Below are positions 8,423-17,788 of a stretch of DNA of 50,721 bases, one piece after another. The notes beneath the pieces are model-generated. The model made no database searches. It was not told where the DNA came from and worked only from the letters and a program-made list of their open reading frames with translations. The DNA lies in the NCBI GenBank assembly GCA_030653435.1, contig JAURZI010000117.1:1-50721 (forward strand), in the 5' to 3' direction. The translations under genes and the position numbers were made by a program. The stretch is from Methylovulum sp. (GTDB lineage: Bacteria; Pseudomonadota; Gammaproteobacteria; Methylococcales; Methylomonadaceae). Every line of letters starts with the position of its first letter. The stretch's first letter is position 1.

Positions 8423-8968
8423 CTATCTATCCAACCAAGCCCACAACTTTTGCCATTCAAATGACGCGCCCGGATCGGTTTTCCGTCCTGGCGCGATATC
8501 GCTGTGCCCGGTGATATGCTGGTGCGACAAGCCGGGATAGGTGTTAAGCAGAAGCCGGATGACGGTCGCCAGCTGTTCATATTGCCGGTCGCTGTAGGCT
8601 ATGGCTTCTGTGCCTTCAAGTTCTATGCCTATGGAAAAATCATTACAGCGCTCGCGCCCCTGGTAATTCGATTGCCCTGCATGCCAGGCGCGTTTGTCGA
8701 AGGGCACATATTGCACGCAAGATCCATCGCGTTTAATCAGCACATGGGCTGATACCTTAAGCTGATAGATGTCTTGAAAATACGGGTGTTGCTCCGGCTT
8801 AAGCCGGTTGCAGAATAACTGGTTTATATAAGGATTGCCGAACTGGCCGGGCGGCAGGCTGATGCAATGGATCACCAGCAAGCTAATGTCTGAGGGGTCT
8901 GCCCGCTCATCGAAGTTGGGGCTAGGTATACGGGTTATGTCGGTTAACCAGTGTTGGGCTATGATCAT
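8423..8968 (-). CDS. ampD: 1,6-anhydro-N-acetylmuramyl-L-alanine amidase AmpD
   Basis: This 181-residue cytoplasmic amidase cleaves the bond between anhydro-muramic acid and the L-Ala peptide stem during peptidoglycan recycling. The amidase_2 zinc site is visible: His in LLVIHCISLPP (about residue 33), His in DKRAWHAGQSNYQGR (about 115), and the HSDIAPGRKTDPG block (about 154-166), which holds a zinc His, the Lys and the Asp. The absence of a signal peptide and the length fit AmpD rather than the larger AmiD. It is monocistronic and divergent from the CinA-like gene. AmpD affects AmpR-type beta-lactamase control in some bacteria; nothing here shows ampC or ampR. Confidence 0.92.
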   Translation of the reverse strand: MIIAQHWLTDITRIPSPNFDERADPSDISLLVIHCISLPPGQFGNPYINQLFCNRLKPEQHPYFQDIYQLKVSAHVLIKRDGSCVQYVPFDKRAWHAGQSNYQGRERCNDFSIGIELEGTEAIAYSDRQYEQLATVIRLLLNTYPGLSHQHITGHSDIAPGRKTDPGASFEWQKLWAWLDR

Positions 8969-9080
8969 CAGGGGTAGGCAAGCAATGAATGGGTTGTCCG
9001 GGTTTTGGCGGATAACTATATCTCAGCTGACACGGTGATGGTACAGTTATTGGTCTTCATCAATGCAGGAGCCATTAACA

Positions 9081-10322
9081 ATGAACCCAACCCTGGAAAT
9101 CTTTTCGCAAGGCGAAGAGATCGTGACCGGACACACGGTCGATACGAATGCCGCATGGTTGTCGCAACAAGCTGTAGCGCTGGGTTTTACCGTGACGCGG
9201 CATACTGCGGTAGGCGATAAATTGGACGACCTGGTAGTTTTGCTGAAGGAAATTTCCTTACGCGCCGATTGCTGCATCTGCACGGGTGGCTTGGGTCCTA
9301 CCAGTGACGATTTGACGGCAACGGCGGTTGCCGAGGCGTTTGGGCTGGTGCTGGAATTCGATGTCGTCGCCTTTGCACACATTCAGCAGTTTTTCATGAC
9401 TAGAAACCGGCTAATGCCTGAGTCCAACCGCAAACAGGCCATGCTGCCGAAAGGCGCTGAGCGGCTCGATAACGAATGGGGTACGGCGCCGGGTTTTGCC
9501 GTGCACTACCAACGGTGCTGGTTTGTGTTTTTACCGGGCGTGCCGTCAGAAATGCGGGCTATTTTTCTCGAAAAAGTAAGGCCGACATTGGCTACGCGCT
9601 TTACTTTACGGCCCAGCACGTTGGTCAGCATTAAAACCTTCGGCATCGGCGAGTCGGATATTCAGCAACGCATCGGCGGCATTGCCATTCCTGCCCAGGT
9701 ACAACTGGGCTTTCGCGCCAGCTTGAACGAAGTGCAAACTAAATTATTGTTCCCGCCAAATTATCCGGGTGCCGAAATGAGGTTATTGGTTGCCGAGTTT
9801 GCCGATATATTGGGTGATGTGGTGTTTGCTGTTGATGGTTTGGGCGAGGTGACCGGCGATCTCGCGTTTACTGTCGACCAGTTAATGCAGGCCGGAAAAC
9901 ACACGTTGGCGGTTGTCGAAACCGCCAGCCAGGGCTTGTTGGCAGGCTTGTGCGTAGGTTCGGCATGGCTGCTGGAAACGCGCTACGAGTGCTCGCTGGC
10001 AAGATTGGCGCAAAAACTCGCGCTGGCCATAAGCGCGGATGATTTGCTGGAGGCGGCAAAGGCTGTAGCGCTTGCCACCCGACATGGCAGCGGCGCCGAT
10101 TTCGTTTTAGTTCAGCTTTATGCCGGAGATTTTCCGGCCTTGCTGGACAAAGGCAAGCTGATTGATCTGCAAACCGTTTTGTTGGCAGGCGGGCGGTGTT
10201 ATCAGGCTAAACGTTCCATAGCAGGCTTGCCCCAACGTAAGCAAAACCAGGCGGCATTATTGGCACTGGATTTATTGCGCCGGTATTTACAGGGTAGCGT
10301 CTCTGACGCACACCTCTGCTAG
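9081..10322 (+). CDS. CinA-like protein with degenerate C-terminal domain
   Basis: This 413-residue protein has a well-kept N-terminal MoCF/COG1058 domain: [21 protein letters not shown] at the start, [19 protein letters not shown] (about 75), [15 protein letters not shown] and FLPGVPSEM. In CinA this half is an ADP-ribose (or NAD-type) pyrophosphatase. The C-terminal half should be an NMN deamidase (PncC) but lacks the AESCTGG signature: the matching place reads VETASQGLL. The YSN and GIAGPxGG blocks are also missing, so deamidase activity is probably lost. I chose the ATG at 9081 because AGGAG stands ten bases before it; an in-frame ATG at 9063 has no such site. It is convergent with the epimerase, with a four-base overlap. 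Confidence 0.85.
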   Translation: MNPTLEIFSQGEEIVTGHTVDTNAAWLSQQAVALGFTVTRHTAVGDKLDDLVVLLKEISLRADCCICTGGLGPTSDDLTATAVAEAFGLVLEFDVVAFAHIQQFFMTRNRLMPESNRKQAMLPKGAERLDNEWGTAPGFAVHYQRCWFVFLPGVPSEMRAIFLEKVRPTLATRFTLRPSTLVSIKTFGIGESDIQQRIGGIAIPAQVQLGFRASLNEVQTKLLFPPNYPGAEMRLLVAEFADILGDVVFAVDGLGEVTGDLAFTVDQLMQAGKHTLAVVETASQGLLAGLCVGSAWLLETRYECSLARLAQKLALAISADDLLEAAKAVALATRHGSGADFVLVQLYAGDFPALLDKGKLIDLQTVLLAGGRCYQAKRSIAGLPQRKQNQAALLALDLLRRYLQGSVSDAHLC

Positions 10323-11332
10323 CCGGCAATCTTATAAAAATCCTTATACCAAGCAACGAAATTGCTGATGCCGTCTGCCAATAAGGTTGCCGGTCTATAA
10401 CCGAAATCATTAACCAGGTCGGAGACATCGGCATAGGTGTCGGGAATATCGCCGGGTTGCATAGGCAACAGGTTTTTTACCGCTGTTTTACCCAGGCATT
10501 GTTCCAGGGTCTCGATAAAGCTCAAGAGAGGGATCGGGTTATTGTTGCCGATATTGTAAATCCGGTATGGCGCGAGGCTGGTGCCGGGATCAGGATGTTC
10601 GCCGGACCAATCGCTATTGCCTTGGGCGGGTTTATCCAGAACGCGGATAACGCCTTCGACGATATCATCAATGTACGTGAAATCGCGGCGGTGGTTGCCG
10701 TAATTGAACACAGCTATCGGTTTGCCTTCAAGTATATTGCGGGTAAACATGAATAGCGACATGTCCGGTCTGCCCCAGGGCCCGTAAACGGTAAAAAAAC
10801 GCAAGCCGGTCGTCGGTATCCGATAAAGGTGGCTATAGGTGTGAGCCATTAACTCATTGGCTTTTTTGCTGGCGGCATATAGCGACACCGGGTGGTCGAC
10901 ATTGTCATGGATAGAAAAGGGCATGCAGGTGTTTGCCCCGTAAATTGAACTGGTGGACGCATAGGCCAAATGTTCTATCTCATGCTGCCGACAACCTTCG
11001 AGTATATTCATGAAGCCGACGATATTGGAATCGATATAGGCATCAGGATGGGTGATCGAATAACGCACGCCGGCTTGGGCCGCAAGGTGCATGACTCTGG
11101 CAACATCTTCCTTGGCAAAAACGTCCTGCACGGCTTGTTTATCGGCAATATCGAGTTTTACAAACTTAAACTGCCGATAATCTGTTAAACGGTCTAGCCG
11201 CGCTAATTTTAAATTGACATCGTAATAATCATTAAGATTGTCTATGCCTACGACTTCGTCACCGCGTTCCAATAATTTAAGGCCCAATGCCGAGCCTATA
11301 AACCCTGCTGCACCTGTTACCATTACCTTCAA
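10319..11332 (-). CDS. UDP-glucuronate 4-epimerase-like SDR protein
   Basis: This 337-residue extended short-chain dehydrogenase/reductase interconverts nucleotide sugars, most likely UDP-glucuronate and UDP-galacturonate. The Rossmann motif [11 protein letters not shown] is at residue 7, and the catalytic YxxxK is in [16 protein letters not shown] (about 151). [20 protein letters not shown] and [13 protein letters not shown] are hallmarks of the CapI/LpsL/WbnF branch. Acid hexoses of this kind feed capsule, lipopolysaccharide or exopolysaccharide. No polysaccharide cluster surrounds it. Substrate specificity is inferred from family resemblance only. Confidence 0.85.
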   Translation of the reverse strand: MKVMVTGAAGFIGSALGLKLLERGDEVVGIDNLNDYYDVNLKLARLDRLTDYRQFKFVKLDIADKQAVQDVFAKEDVARVMHLAAQAGVRYSITHPDAYIDSNIVGFMNILEGCRQHEIEHLAYASTSSIYGANTCMPFSIHDNVDHPVSLYAASKKANELMAHTYSHLYRIPTTGLRFFTVYGPWGRPDMSLFMFTRNILEGKPIAVFNYGNHRRDFTYIDDIVEGVIRVLDKPAQGNSDWSGEHPDPGTSLAPYRIYNIGNNNPIPLLSFIETLEQCLGKTAVKNLLPMQPGDIPDTYADVSDLVNDFGYRPATLLADGISNFVAWYKDFYKIAG

Positions 11333-11719
11333 ATTGTTCTCCTTGTTGAATTAATAATATACCGGCTGTCCCGCCTAAAAATGGAAGCCATCATACGGAA
11401 TAAGTTAAACTATCAGACTGATATTGTATGTTGCGCGGAAGCCTAATTGTTTGGATAACGTGGCTTTTGATAACCATAGTCGAGGCTGTCGGTCTCCTAT
11501 CCATTAGTCAAGCGGCTTTCCCTCTCAGGCAGTGTGTCAGTTATTACATGCGCTAATAGGGATTTATAGGCAGTAATTGGCACCGAATCATTGTAATACA
11601 TTAGCTAGACTTAGAATATTAATCTGGCCTGATACCAAAAAAAATCAGCTCCCATAAAAATACTGTAAACATAATCTGCTAAAGTAAGCGTTTCGCATTG
11701 AGCCCTGTGATTAACCGAC
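11333..11719. other. 387-bp intergenic region between epimerase and mtnB
   Basis: The region is AT-rich and separates two divergent genes. I found no ORF with coding character, no long inverted repeat and no clear -35/-10 pair. A weak -10-like CATAAT lies near 11670. It presumably carries the promoters of both neighbours. Confidence 0.5.
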
Positions 11720-12340
11720 ATGATTTATACTAAAGATTTTTATATTGCGGCAAACCAACTGATAGATGCCGGACGTTTTATCGACAGCAAAGCCTGGGTA
11801 CCGGCAACCAGCGGCAATTTTTCCGCACGCTTGCCGGACGCGACCATTGCCATTACCGTATCCGGCAAGCATAAAGGGCATTTGCAGACCGATGACATTA
11901 TGTTGATTGATGCCGATGCCCATGCCCTGGACGGCAAAAAACCGTCAGCTGAAACCGAGCTGCACACCTCACTTTATCAGCGTTTTCCTGAGATACAATC
12001 GGTGCTGCATCCGCATACGCTAAATTCCGTGCTGATTTCACGGTTGTTTGGCGATCAATGCGTGTTGCAAGACTATGAATTATTAAAGGCTTTTAACGGT
12101 ATTACGACACATGAAAGCCGTATCGTGGTGCCGATTTTTGCCAATGACCAAAATATCCCCCGTTTAGCCGCACAAATCGGGCAATACCTGGATAAGCAAG
12201 CGGTGTGTCATGCTTATATCATTGCCGGGCACGGGCTTTACACTTGGGGGAGGTCGGTGGACGAAACCTTGCGCCATCTTGAAGCGCTGGATTTTTTATT
12301 TGCTTGTGAATTACAACTGCACGGAGTTAAAAAAATATGA
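11720..12340 (+). CDS. mtnB: methylthioribulose-1-phosphate dehydratase
   Basis: This 206-residue class II aldolase-fold enzyme removes water from 5-methylthioribulose-1-phosphate in the methionine salvage pathway. Characteristic parts are WVPATSGNFSARL (residues 28-40), SVLHPHTLNSVLISRLFG (zinc-binding HPH near 98) and AYIIAGHGLYTWGRSVDETLRHLEAL (His near 180), all matching MtnB. Its stop overlaps the mtnD start (ATGA), giving a compact mtnB-mtnD-mtnC operon. The other salvage steps (mtnA, and mtnK or mtnP) are not in the window. Confidence 0.93.
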   Translation: MIYTKDFYIAANQLIDAGRFIDSKAWVPATSGNFSARLPDATIAITVSGKHKGHLQTDDIMLIDADAHALDGKKPSAETELHTSLYQRFPEIQSVLHPHTLNSVLISRLFGDQCVLQDYELLKAFNGITTHESRIVVPIFANDQNIPRLAAQIGQYLDKQAVCHAYIIAGHGLYTWGRSVDETLRHLEALDFLFACELQLHGVKKI

Positions 12341-12912
12341 GTTTGTTAACGGTATATAATTTGGCTGACGGTATTGACGGACAGCCTAGACAGGGCGAGC
12401 GCTACACTGATTTTAACGCTATCCATGAGCAACTGGATGCCATCAGTGTGCAATTTGAGCGCTGGACTGCGAATAACGAGTTCGCTGCCGATGCTGACCA
12501 GGAAACGATACTCGCCGCTTACGCAGATGCCATAGCCCGCTTGACGGAGCAATACGGCTTCCAATCCATTGATGTAATTAACGTGACGCCCGACCACCCG
12601 GAAAAAACGGCGCTTAGGCAGAAATTTCTGGCTGAACATGTCCACGATGATTTCGAAGTGCGGTTTTTTATTGAAGGCTGCGGGTTGTTTTATCTGCATG
12701 TCGCCGATAAAATTTATGCAGTGCTGTGCGAACAAGGCGATTTGATCAGCGTGCCCGCCAACACTACACACTGGTTCGACATGGGTGAGAATCCGCATTT
12801 TAAAACAATACGCCTGTTTACCACGCCATACGGCTGGGTTGCGACCTTTACCGGCAATCCGTTGGCCGAGACCTTTCCAACCCTGGATCAAACCGTTGCT
12901 GAACTGTCATGA
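12337..12912 (+). CDS. mtnD: acireductone dioxygenase
   Basis: This 191-residue cupin metalloenzyme oxidises acireductone to the 2-oxo acid precursor of methionine (Fe form) or to a shunt product with CO (Ni form). The metal ligands are visible as [11 protein letters not shown] (His, His, Glu at about 101-107) and the later His in [11 protein letters not shown] (about 145). The length fits the family. It overlaps mtnB upstream and mtnC downstream by ATGA junctions, so the three proteins are probably made in balanced amounts. Confidence 0.94.
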   Translation: MSLLTVYNLADGIDGQPRQGERYTDFNAIHEQLDAISVQFERWTANNEFAADADQETILAAYADAIARLTEQYGFQSIDVINVTPDHPEKTALRQKFLAEHVHDDFEVRFFIEGCGLFYLHVADKIYAVLCEQGDLISVPANTTHWFDMGENPHFKTIRLFTTPYGWVATFTGNPLAETFPTLDQTVAELS

Positions 12913-13592
12913 TTAAAGCAGTCGTCACCGATATTGAAGGCACAACCTCATCCTTATCGTTCGTTAAAGACGTGCTGTTTCCCTATGCCCGTGCCCATCT
13001 GGCAGATTTTGTCCGTAGCCATGAACAAGACCCGGAAGTTAAAACCTTGTTGACAGATATGGCCGGCATAACGGGTACGGCATTGACGACCGACCAAGCC
13101 ATTACGCAGGCCTTGGCCTGGATCGACGAGGATAACAAAGTGACGCCGCTCAAGTCCTTGCAGGGTTTGATCTGGGCAGCGGGTTACCGGCAGGGCGATT
13201 TTAACGGTCACATCTACCAGGATGCGGCAGAAAACCTCAAGGCATGGAAAGCGCGGGGGCTGGATTTATATGTCTATTCATCGGGTTCGGTCTACGCACA
13301 GAAACTGTTGTTTGCGCATTCCGAGTACGGTGATATGACGCCGCTGTTTTCCGGTTATTTTGACACCCATATCGGCCCCAAACGGGAAGCCGCATCCTAT
13401 GCGGCAATAGCCGCACAGATCGCCTTGCCAGCAGCCCAGATCGTTTTTTTATCGGATATTAAAGAAGAACTGGATGCGGCCCGCGCAGCCGGATTGGCGA
13501 CCTTATGGCTAAACAGGGACGGTATATTGGTTGCAGAGGCTGAACATCGGCAGGTGGGTAGTTTTGACGCTATTGATCTGGACAGGCTTTAG
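12909..13592 (+). CDS. mtnC: enolase-phosphatase E1
   Basis: This 227-residue HAD-superfamily enzyme carries out enolisation and dephosphorylation of 2,3-diketo-5-methylthiopentyl-1-phosphate, giving acireductone for MtnD. The HAD start [23 protein letters not shown] (Asp nucleophile in DIEGT), the [15 protein letters not shown] block and [16 protein letters not shown] are diagnostic for MtnC. It is the last gene of the mtn operon. About 80 bp separate it from the convergent cobC. Confidence 0.95.
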   Translation: MIKAVVTDIEGTTSSLSFVKDVLFPYARAHLADFVRSHEQDPEVKTLLTDMAGITGTALTTDQAITQALAWIDEDNKVTPLKSLQGLIWAAGYRQGDFNGHIYQDAAENLKAWKARGLDLYVYSSGSVYAQKLLFAHSEYGDMTPLFSGYFDTHIGPKREAASYAAIAAQIALPAAQIVFLSDIKEELDAARAAGLATLWLNRDGILVAEAEHRQVGSFDAIDLDRL

Positions 13593-13672
13593 CCCATGCC
13601 GGGCGGGCGGTTGGCGAAACGCGCCATATGCTTTTCGGCTATGGTGGTAACTGTCAAAGCAACGCCCGTTGC

Positions 13673-14236
13673 TCATTTATTAAGATACTCTATATAAGTG
13701 TAACCGGCGATATGCTGTAGCTTATGCACAGAACCCAGGTTGATGCGGAACTGAAAAGCATTGGCAGGCGGCAGGCTCAACACCCGCGCGAGTAGCGCCC
13801 TAATCACACCGGCATGCGTCACCACCAGCACCTGTCCGGCGTTATGCTGCACTAAATCCTGCCAGAAACTGCCGGTACGTTGATATAAATCGTCAAAGCT
13901 TTCGCCGTCAGGCGGTGCGGTACCGACAAAATGATCCGTCCAATGCCGTAATAGCTTAGGCTCGATCTCATCAAAACGCTGGTTTTCCCAAGCGCCGAAA
14001 TTGAGTTCCAGTAAGCGCTCATCGGTAATCACGGTGTCGGACAAGGTTTCCGACAAGCGCAAACAGCGCGTCAGCGGGCTGCTGAACACTAGACTGTCTT
14101 CCACTAAATCGGGCAATTTCTGTTGCAATAGTGGCAGTTCGTCGGTAAAACTGTCTGCCAACGGCATATCACTCTGACCATAACACAGCCCGGCAATAGC
14201 GGCGGTTTTTGTGTGGCGGATTAAATAAATGTCCAT
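13673..14236 (-). CDS. cobC: alpha-ribazole-5'-phosphate phosphatase
   Basis: This 187-residue histidine phosphatase begins with the catalytic LIRHTKTA motif (RHT variant of RHG) and has VVTHAGVIRALLARVL near residue 140 with the second His. In this context, overlapping cobS by 16 bases, it is best called CobC, which dephosphorylates alpha-ribazole phosphate or adenosylcobalamin phosphate in the last steps of cobalamin assembly. On sequence alone a general phosphoglycerate-mutase-like phosphatase would also fit. Confidence 0.85.
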   Translation of the reverse strand: MDIYLIRHTKTAAIAGLCYGQSDMPLADSFTDELPLLQQKLPDLVEDSLVFSSPLTRCLRLSETLSDTVITDERLLELNFGAWENQRFDEIEPKLLRHWTDHFVGTAPPDGESFDDLYQRTGSFWQDLVQHNAGQVLVVTHAGVIRALLARVLSLPPANAFQFRINLGSVHKLQHIAGYTYIEYLNK

Positions 14237-14967
14237 AAGGCGCCGATGCTTAAATAAAAAACCGTTTCAGCCAATTGCTGGCTTGCGCCCAGGCAATCGC
14301 CGGTATAACCGCCGATATGGCGGTAAAAATACCGTCCGAGTTGCCCATTGACCAGCAACACCGGAATAACCGCGAGCCAGCATAAGACCGGCAACAGTAC
14401 AAAAGGCAGCAGCGCACATACGGCGGCAAACAACAGTCCTTGTCGGTCGGGTTTAAAAACCGCCGCGCCACCCTTGCTGGGTTCCTGCCGCGCATACCCG
14501 TAGCGCCGCATCAGCAACAACGGCGGTAACCGGCTGATGCTGTGCCCGGCCAGCAAGACCCACGGTACAGCGGCGGCAGGCAGCGCACCGAGCAGGCTGA
14601 TTTTCAGCAACAGCAGCAGGCACACGCCGATAGCGCCATACGCGCCGACCTGCGAATCCTTCATGATCTCCAGTATGCGCTGCTTGCCCCAACCGCCGCC
14701 GAAACCGTCGCAGACATCGGCAAAGCCGTCTTCATGAAAGGCGCCGGTCAGCAAAATGCCTGTGATGGTGGCGAGTATCGCCGCTGTAAACGGCGACCAT
14801 AATAAAGCCGCCAGATAAAACATCAAGGCACATCCGCCACCGACTAGCCAGCCGACTAAAGGCAGGTAAATGCTGGCTTGGGGAAGTTTTTGGTAATCTA
14901 AATTTTGTGGAGTGGGGAAACGGGTATAGAAACTTAAGGCCAGTTGTAAGAACTTTAAATGATGCAT
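14221..14967 (-). CDS. cobS: adenosylcobinamide-GDP ribazoletransferase
   Basis: This 248-residue polytopic inner-membrane protein joins alpha-ribazole (phosphate) to adenosylcobinamide-GDP, the final assembly step of cobalamin. The family signature GAFHEDGFADVCDGFGGG lies at about residue 75, preceded by LVGWLVGGG and followed by MKDSQVGAYG. Several membrane helices fill the C-terminal half. It overlaps cobC. A toxin-antitoxin pair separates it from cobT and bluB on the same strand. Confidence 0.93.
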   Translation of the reverse strand: MHHLKFLQLALSFYTRFPTPQNLDYQKLPQASIYLPLVGWLVGGGCALMFYLAALLWSPFTAAILATITGILLTGAFHEDGFADVCDGFGGGWGKQRILEIMKDSQVGAYGAIGVCLLLLLKISLLGALPAAAVPWVLLAGHSISRLPPLLLMRRYGYARQEPSKGGAAVFKPDRQGLLFAAVCALLPFVLLPVLCWLAVIPVLLVNGQLGRYFYRHIGGYTGDCLGASQQLAETVFYLSIGALWTFI

Positions 14968-14993
14968 TCGTTTTGATAGTGATCTACTTCTAT

Positions 14994-15293
14994 TTACGGG
15001 GTGCTAACGCGTCCCAACCAGTAATCGGGTTTACGGTGCAAGTGGGCGACAGCGACGATGACTAAAGTGTCGTCATCTAAGCCATACAAAACACCATAGG
15101 GGAAACGCTTAATTAAACATCTTCTTATCTCACCCGAAAAAACGGCATAAGCTTTTGGAAACAAACATATTCGCCTTAATGCAGCATCAAACTCGGTTAA
15201 AAATTGCACACCTAAATTAGGTTGTTGGTTTTCATACCAGTTAAAAGCATCATCCAACTCGGCCTGAGCCGCTTCTAGGAATTCGATGTTCAT
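14994..15293 (-). CDS. RelE/ParE-family toxin
   Basis: This 99-residue protein has the RelE/ParE fold pattern: an initial strand IEFLEAAQAELDDAFNWYENQQP, FLTEFDAALRRI in the middle and RRCLIKRFPYGVLYGLDDDTLVIVAVAHLHRKPDYW at the end. Such toxins are mRNA interferases or gyrase poisons. It starts inside the antitoxin stop (ATGA overlap), the usual antitoxin-first order. The pair sits between cobT and cobS. Target and activity are not readable from sequence. Confidence 0.87.
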   Translation of the reverse strand: MNIEFLEAAQAELDDAFNWYENQQPNLGVQFLTEFDAALRRICLFPKAYAVFSGEIRRCLIKRFPYGVLYGLDDDTLVIVAVAHLHRKPDYWLGRVSTP

Positions 15294-15502
15294 TTATATT
15301 TCTGCATAACATCGTTGTAGCTGACAGTTTTTAATTCTCCTGCTTGATAAGCCTGCCATCGCTTTTGTGCTTCTTCATGCCATACAGTATCCACTTCAGG
15401 ATTTGGTGCATCCAAATCGGTTAAGAGTAATTCGGCTAACCGTAGCTTTTCTAAAGGTGGTAATTGCTTGGCTTGTTGGTAGATGTCTGTGGTTTGCGAC
15501 AT
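15290..15502 (-). CDS. addiction-module antitoxin
   Basis: This 70-residue protein resembles the short 'putative addiction module component' family: helices in DIYQQAKQLPPLEKLRLAELLLTDL, then a linker with PEVDTVWHEEAQKRWQAYQAGEL and SYNDVMQKY. I chose the ATG at 15502, where GAGGA stands about six bases upstream. A longer frame starting at 15583 has an N-terminal stretch that does not look like the family. It is cognate to the RelE/ParE-type toxin just downstream. Confidence 0.85.
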   Translation of the reverse strand: MSQTTDIYQQAKQLPPLEKLRLAELLLTDLDAPNPEVDTVWHEEAQKRWQAYQAGELKTVSYNDVMQKYK

Positions 15503-15721
15503 AACAGTCCTCGATTTGTAATGGCATTTAAAATGTGGGCAACTATGCAAGCGAAGTAAATTACGAAACGGCGATAAGTTCAATAAGCTGTTTTAGTTCA
15601 TCGTCAATTATTTGCTTTTAATTTGCAGGCTTTCAGAAAAATAACGGTACAATCGCATCATTTCAGTGTGGTCGCGGAAATGTCTGAATAGTCGATTGGC
15701 AAGAACGGCGGAAGGCTTGGC

Positions 15722-16768
15722 TTAATGATCCACCCCAGCCTCATCAAAAGATGCCATGCCATTCAAAAATAACACCGCCGATTGCAACAGGGGATAAGCC
15801 AGCGCAATACCGGATCCTTCGCCTAATCGTAAACCCATATCCAGCAATGCCGTCGCGTTGAAATAATTCAATAAAGCCTGATGTCCCCGTTCGTGCGAAA
15901 CATGGCTGAACACGCAATAGTCCAGTATGTTCGGGTAACATTGATAGGCGGCTAACAGCGCTGCACCGGCGATAAAGCCGTCAACCACTATCAGCATGTT
16001 CAATTCGGCTGCTTGCAGATAAGCACCGGTCATCATCGCGATTTCAAAACCGCCGAACGTGCCCAATACCTCTACAGCCCCGGTAATGCCGGGGTGATTA
16101 TCCAAGGCCTGTTGCAACACCGCTGTTTTATGCGCCAGTTGGTCGTCGGACAGGCCTGTGCCGCGACCGACGCACTCCGCTAAGGCTATGCCCGTCAGGC
16201 AATGTATGATGGCGGCGGCAGACGAGGTATTGCCTATGCCCATTTCGCCGAAACCTATGCAGTTACAGCCGTTTTGATGGCGTTCTGACACCAAGTCAGC
16301 GCCTTTGTGCAAGGCTGTCAACATCTCGATTGACGTCATGGCGGGATGGGTTAAAAAATTACGGGTGCCCTTAGCTATTTTGGCGTCGATCAAGTGGGGA
16401 TGCGCCGGTAAGTCGGCATTGACACCGGCATCCACTATCAGTAATTCGATACCGTGCTGTCTGGCGAGCACATTAATGGCTGCGCCCCCAGCCAAAAAAT
16501 TGGCGACCATTTGCCCGGTGACGGCCTGCGGGTAGGCGCTGACCCCGGCTGCTGCTATGCCGTGGTCAGCGGCAAAAACAATAATGCAGGGCTTGGCTAA
16601 GCGCGGCGATAGGCTGTTTTGTATCAAACCGATTTGTAAGGCCAGGGCTTCCAGTCGTCCTAGAGAACCTTGTGGTTTGGTTTTCTGGTCGATTTTAGCT
16701 TGTAAGGCCTGGGCCAGCGCCAAGGAAACGGGGGGCACGGTAAAGTTTAACGGCACGGTACAGCCCAC
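15722..16768 (-). CDS. cobT: nicotinate-nucleotide:dimethylbenzimidazole phosphoribosyltransferase
   Basis: This 348-residue enzyme transfers phosphoribose from nicotinate mononucleotide to 5,6-dimethylbenzimidazole, making alpha-ribazole phosphate. Family blocks include KTKPQGSLGRLEALALQIG (residues 32-50), FAADHGIAAAGVSAYPQAVT, GFGEMGIGNTSSAAAI (about 173-188), VEVLGTFGGFEIAMMTGAYL and GMRLGEGSGIALAYPLL-like text near the C-terminus. The start is uncertain: GTG at 16768 overlaps bluB by 22 bases, and a GTG at 16756 is also possible. Its partner BluB, which makes the dimethylbenzimidazole, lies directly upstream. Confidence 0.93.
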   Translation of the reverse strand: MGCTVPLNFTVPPVSLALAQALQAKIDQKTKPQGSLGRLEALALQIGLIQNSLSPRLAKPCIIVFAADHGIAAAGVSAYPQAVTGQMVANFLAGGAAINVLARQHGIELLIVDAGVNADLPAHPHLIDAKIAKGTRNFLTHPAMTSIEMLTALHKGADLVSERHQNGCNCIGFGEMGIGNTSSAAAIIHCLTGIALAECVGRGTGLSDDQLAHKTAVLQQALDNHPGITGAVEVLGTFGGFEIAMMTGAYLQAAELNMLIVVDGFIAGAALLAAYQCYPNILDYCVFSHVSHERGHQALLNYFNATALLDMGLRLGEGSGIALAYPLLQSAVLFLNGMASFDEAGVDH

Positions 16769-17400
16769 ATATTTTCGAAGATTAAATTGTCCAGGTTTTT
16801 TCTGGCCGCCCAGTTTTCCTGTTCCAGCATGGGCTTATCGTAAAATGCCGCAACATGGCCCAGGCATAATACGGCGACAGGCTGGCTATCTTCCGGCATG
16901 CCCAACAGTTTTTTTAGCGCTTCCGGTTCAAACATTGACACCCAACCTAAACCGATGCCTTCCGCTCGTGCCGCCAGCCACATATTCTGTATCGCGCAGG
17001 CCAGCGATGCGAGATCCATTTCCGGTAAGGTCCGCCTGCCGAAGATATGGGGTTCGCGTTGTTCGCACAAGGCGGCGACCAACACTAGGCCGCATTCGAG
17101 TATGCCTTCCACTTTCAGCTTCATAAATTCATCTTCGCGTTCATTTAAAGCGTGTGCAGTGCGTAGCCGTTCTTGCTCGACCAGAGCATGGACCGCTAGG
17201 CGTAAATCCATGCAGCTGATACGGATAAAGCGCCACGGCTGCATAAAACCCACGCTGGGTGCATGGTGGGCGGCTTCCAGCAAGCGGTTCAGCAAATCGG
17301 GGGCTATCGGGTCGGGTAAAAAATGTCGCATGTCGCGGCGTTCGTAGATGGCGCGGTAGACCGCGGCGCAATCGGCATCGGGATAACGGTTTTGGACCAT
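16747..17400 (-). CDS. bluB: 5,6-dimethylbenzimidazole synthase
   Basis: This 217-residue flavin enzyme of the nitroreductase fold cannibalises reduced FMN with oxygen to form the lower ligand of cobalamin. The BluB-like N-terminus YRAIYERRDMRHFLPDPI, SVGFMQPWRFI (about 50) and GLGWVSMFEPEALKKLLGMP (about 154) support this over general nitroreductases. Its end overlaps cobT. Together with cobT, cobS and cobC it gives the host the lower-ligand and final assembly part of aerobic B12 synthesis. I found no cobalamin riboswitch upstream. Confidence 0.92.
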   Translation of the reverse strand: MVQNRYPDADCAAVYRAIYERRDMRHFLPDPIAPDLLNRLLEAAHHAPSVGFMQPWRFIRISCMDLRLAVHALVEQERLRTAHALNEREDEFMKLKVEGILECGLVLVAALCEQREPHIFGRRTLPEMDLASLACAIQNMWLAARAEGIGLGWVSMFEPEALKKLLGMPEDSQPVAVLCLGHVAAFYDKPMLEQENWAARKNLDNLIFENMWAVPCR

Positions 17401-17410
17401 TGCCGGTATG

Positions 17411-17788
17411 CTATTTTACAAAACAGTTTTTCTCGGCATAGCTTTCGGCTTCTTTAAGCAGTGCCCGCAAGTCTTTGGATTGTTTGGGGTCGCGGAAAAC
17501 GCCGCCGCTTTCGCCCGGCGTGCTCTTTAAGTAGCTGAAGGTTTTTGCCGCTTCGTATTCGTTGAAAGTCATTTTTTCTGCAATTTTGTCGATTTTACAG
17601 CCGCAGGCATACTGGTTGATATAGCTGAGGCCGCCGTGCTGTGCAACGCAATTTAAAACGTATTCGACCCGGTCACGGGTCGGGAAATCGTTGGCGCGCA
17701 CCGGTGTTTCCAGTACGGGTTCAGGTGCAGTCGCGCAGCCGGTCATCAGTGTTATGAGAGCAAAACTTAAAACAGATATATTTTTCAT
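17411..17788 (-). CDS. small conserved-looking lipoprotein, unknown function
   Basis: This 125-residue protein has a lipoprotein signal (residues 1-18, ending LMTGC, so Cys18 would be acylated). The mature part has a compact block with four more cysteines: LNCVAQHGG, YACGCKIDKIAEKMTFNEYEAA and the C-terminal NCFVK. I do not recognise the family. The gene ends ten bases before bluB and may be co-transcribed with the cob genes, but nothing in the protein suggests a corrinoid role. The Cys pattern could hold disulfides or a metal in the periplasm. Confidence 0.65.
   Translation of the reverse strand: MKNISVLSFALITLMTGCATAPEPVLETPVRANDFPTRDRVEYVLNCVAQHGGLSYINQYACGCKIDKIAEKMTFNEYEAAKTFSYLKSTPGESGGVFRDPKQSKDLRALLKEAESYAEKNCFVK

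Noticed and set aside
8325-8540. 71-codon ORF between the DUF5610 gene and ampD
   Set aside because: It runs antisense into ampD and begins in a hairpin; no sign of coding.
13658-13673. AGCAACG/CGTTGCT hairpin at the mtnC-cobC junction as terminator
   Set aside because: No T run on either strand and it touches the cobC stop. Left as an uncertain structure.
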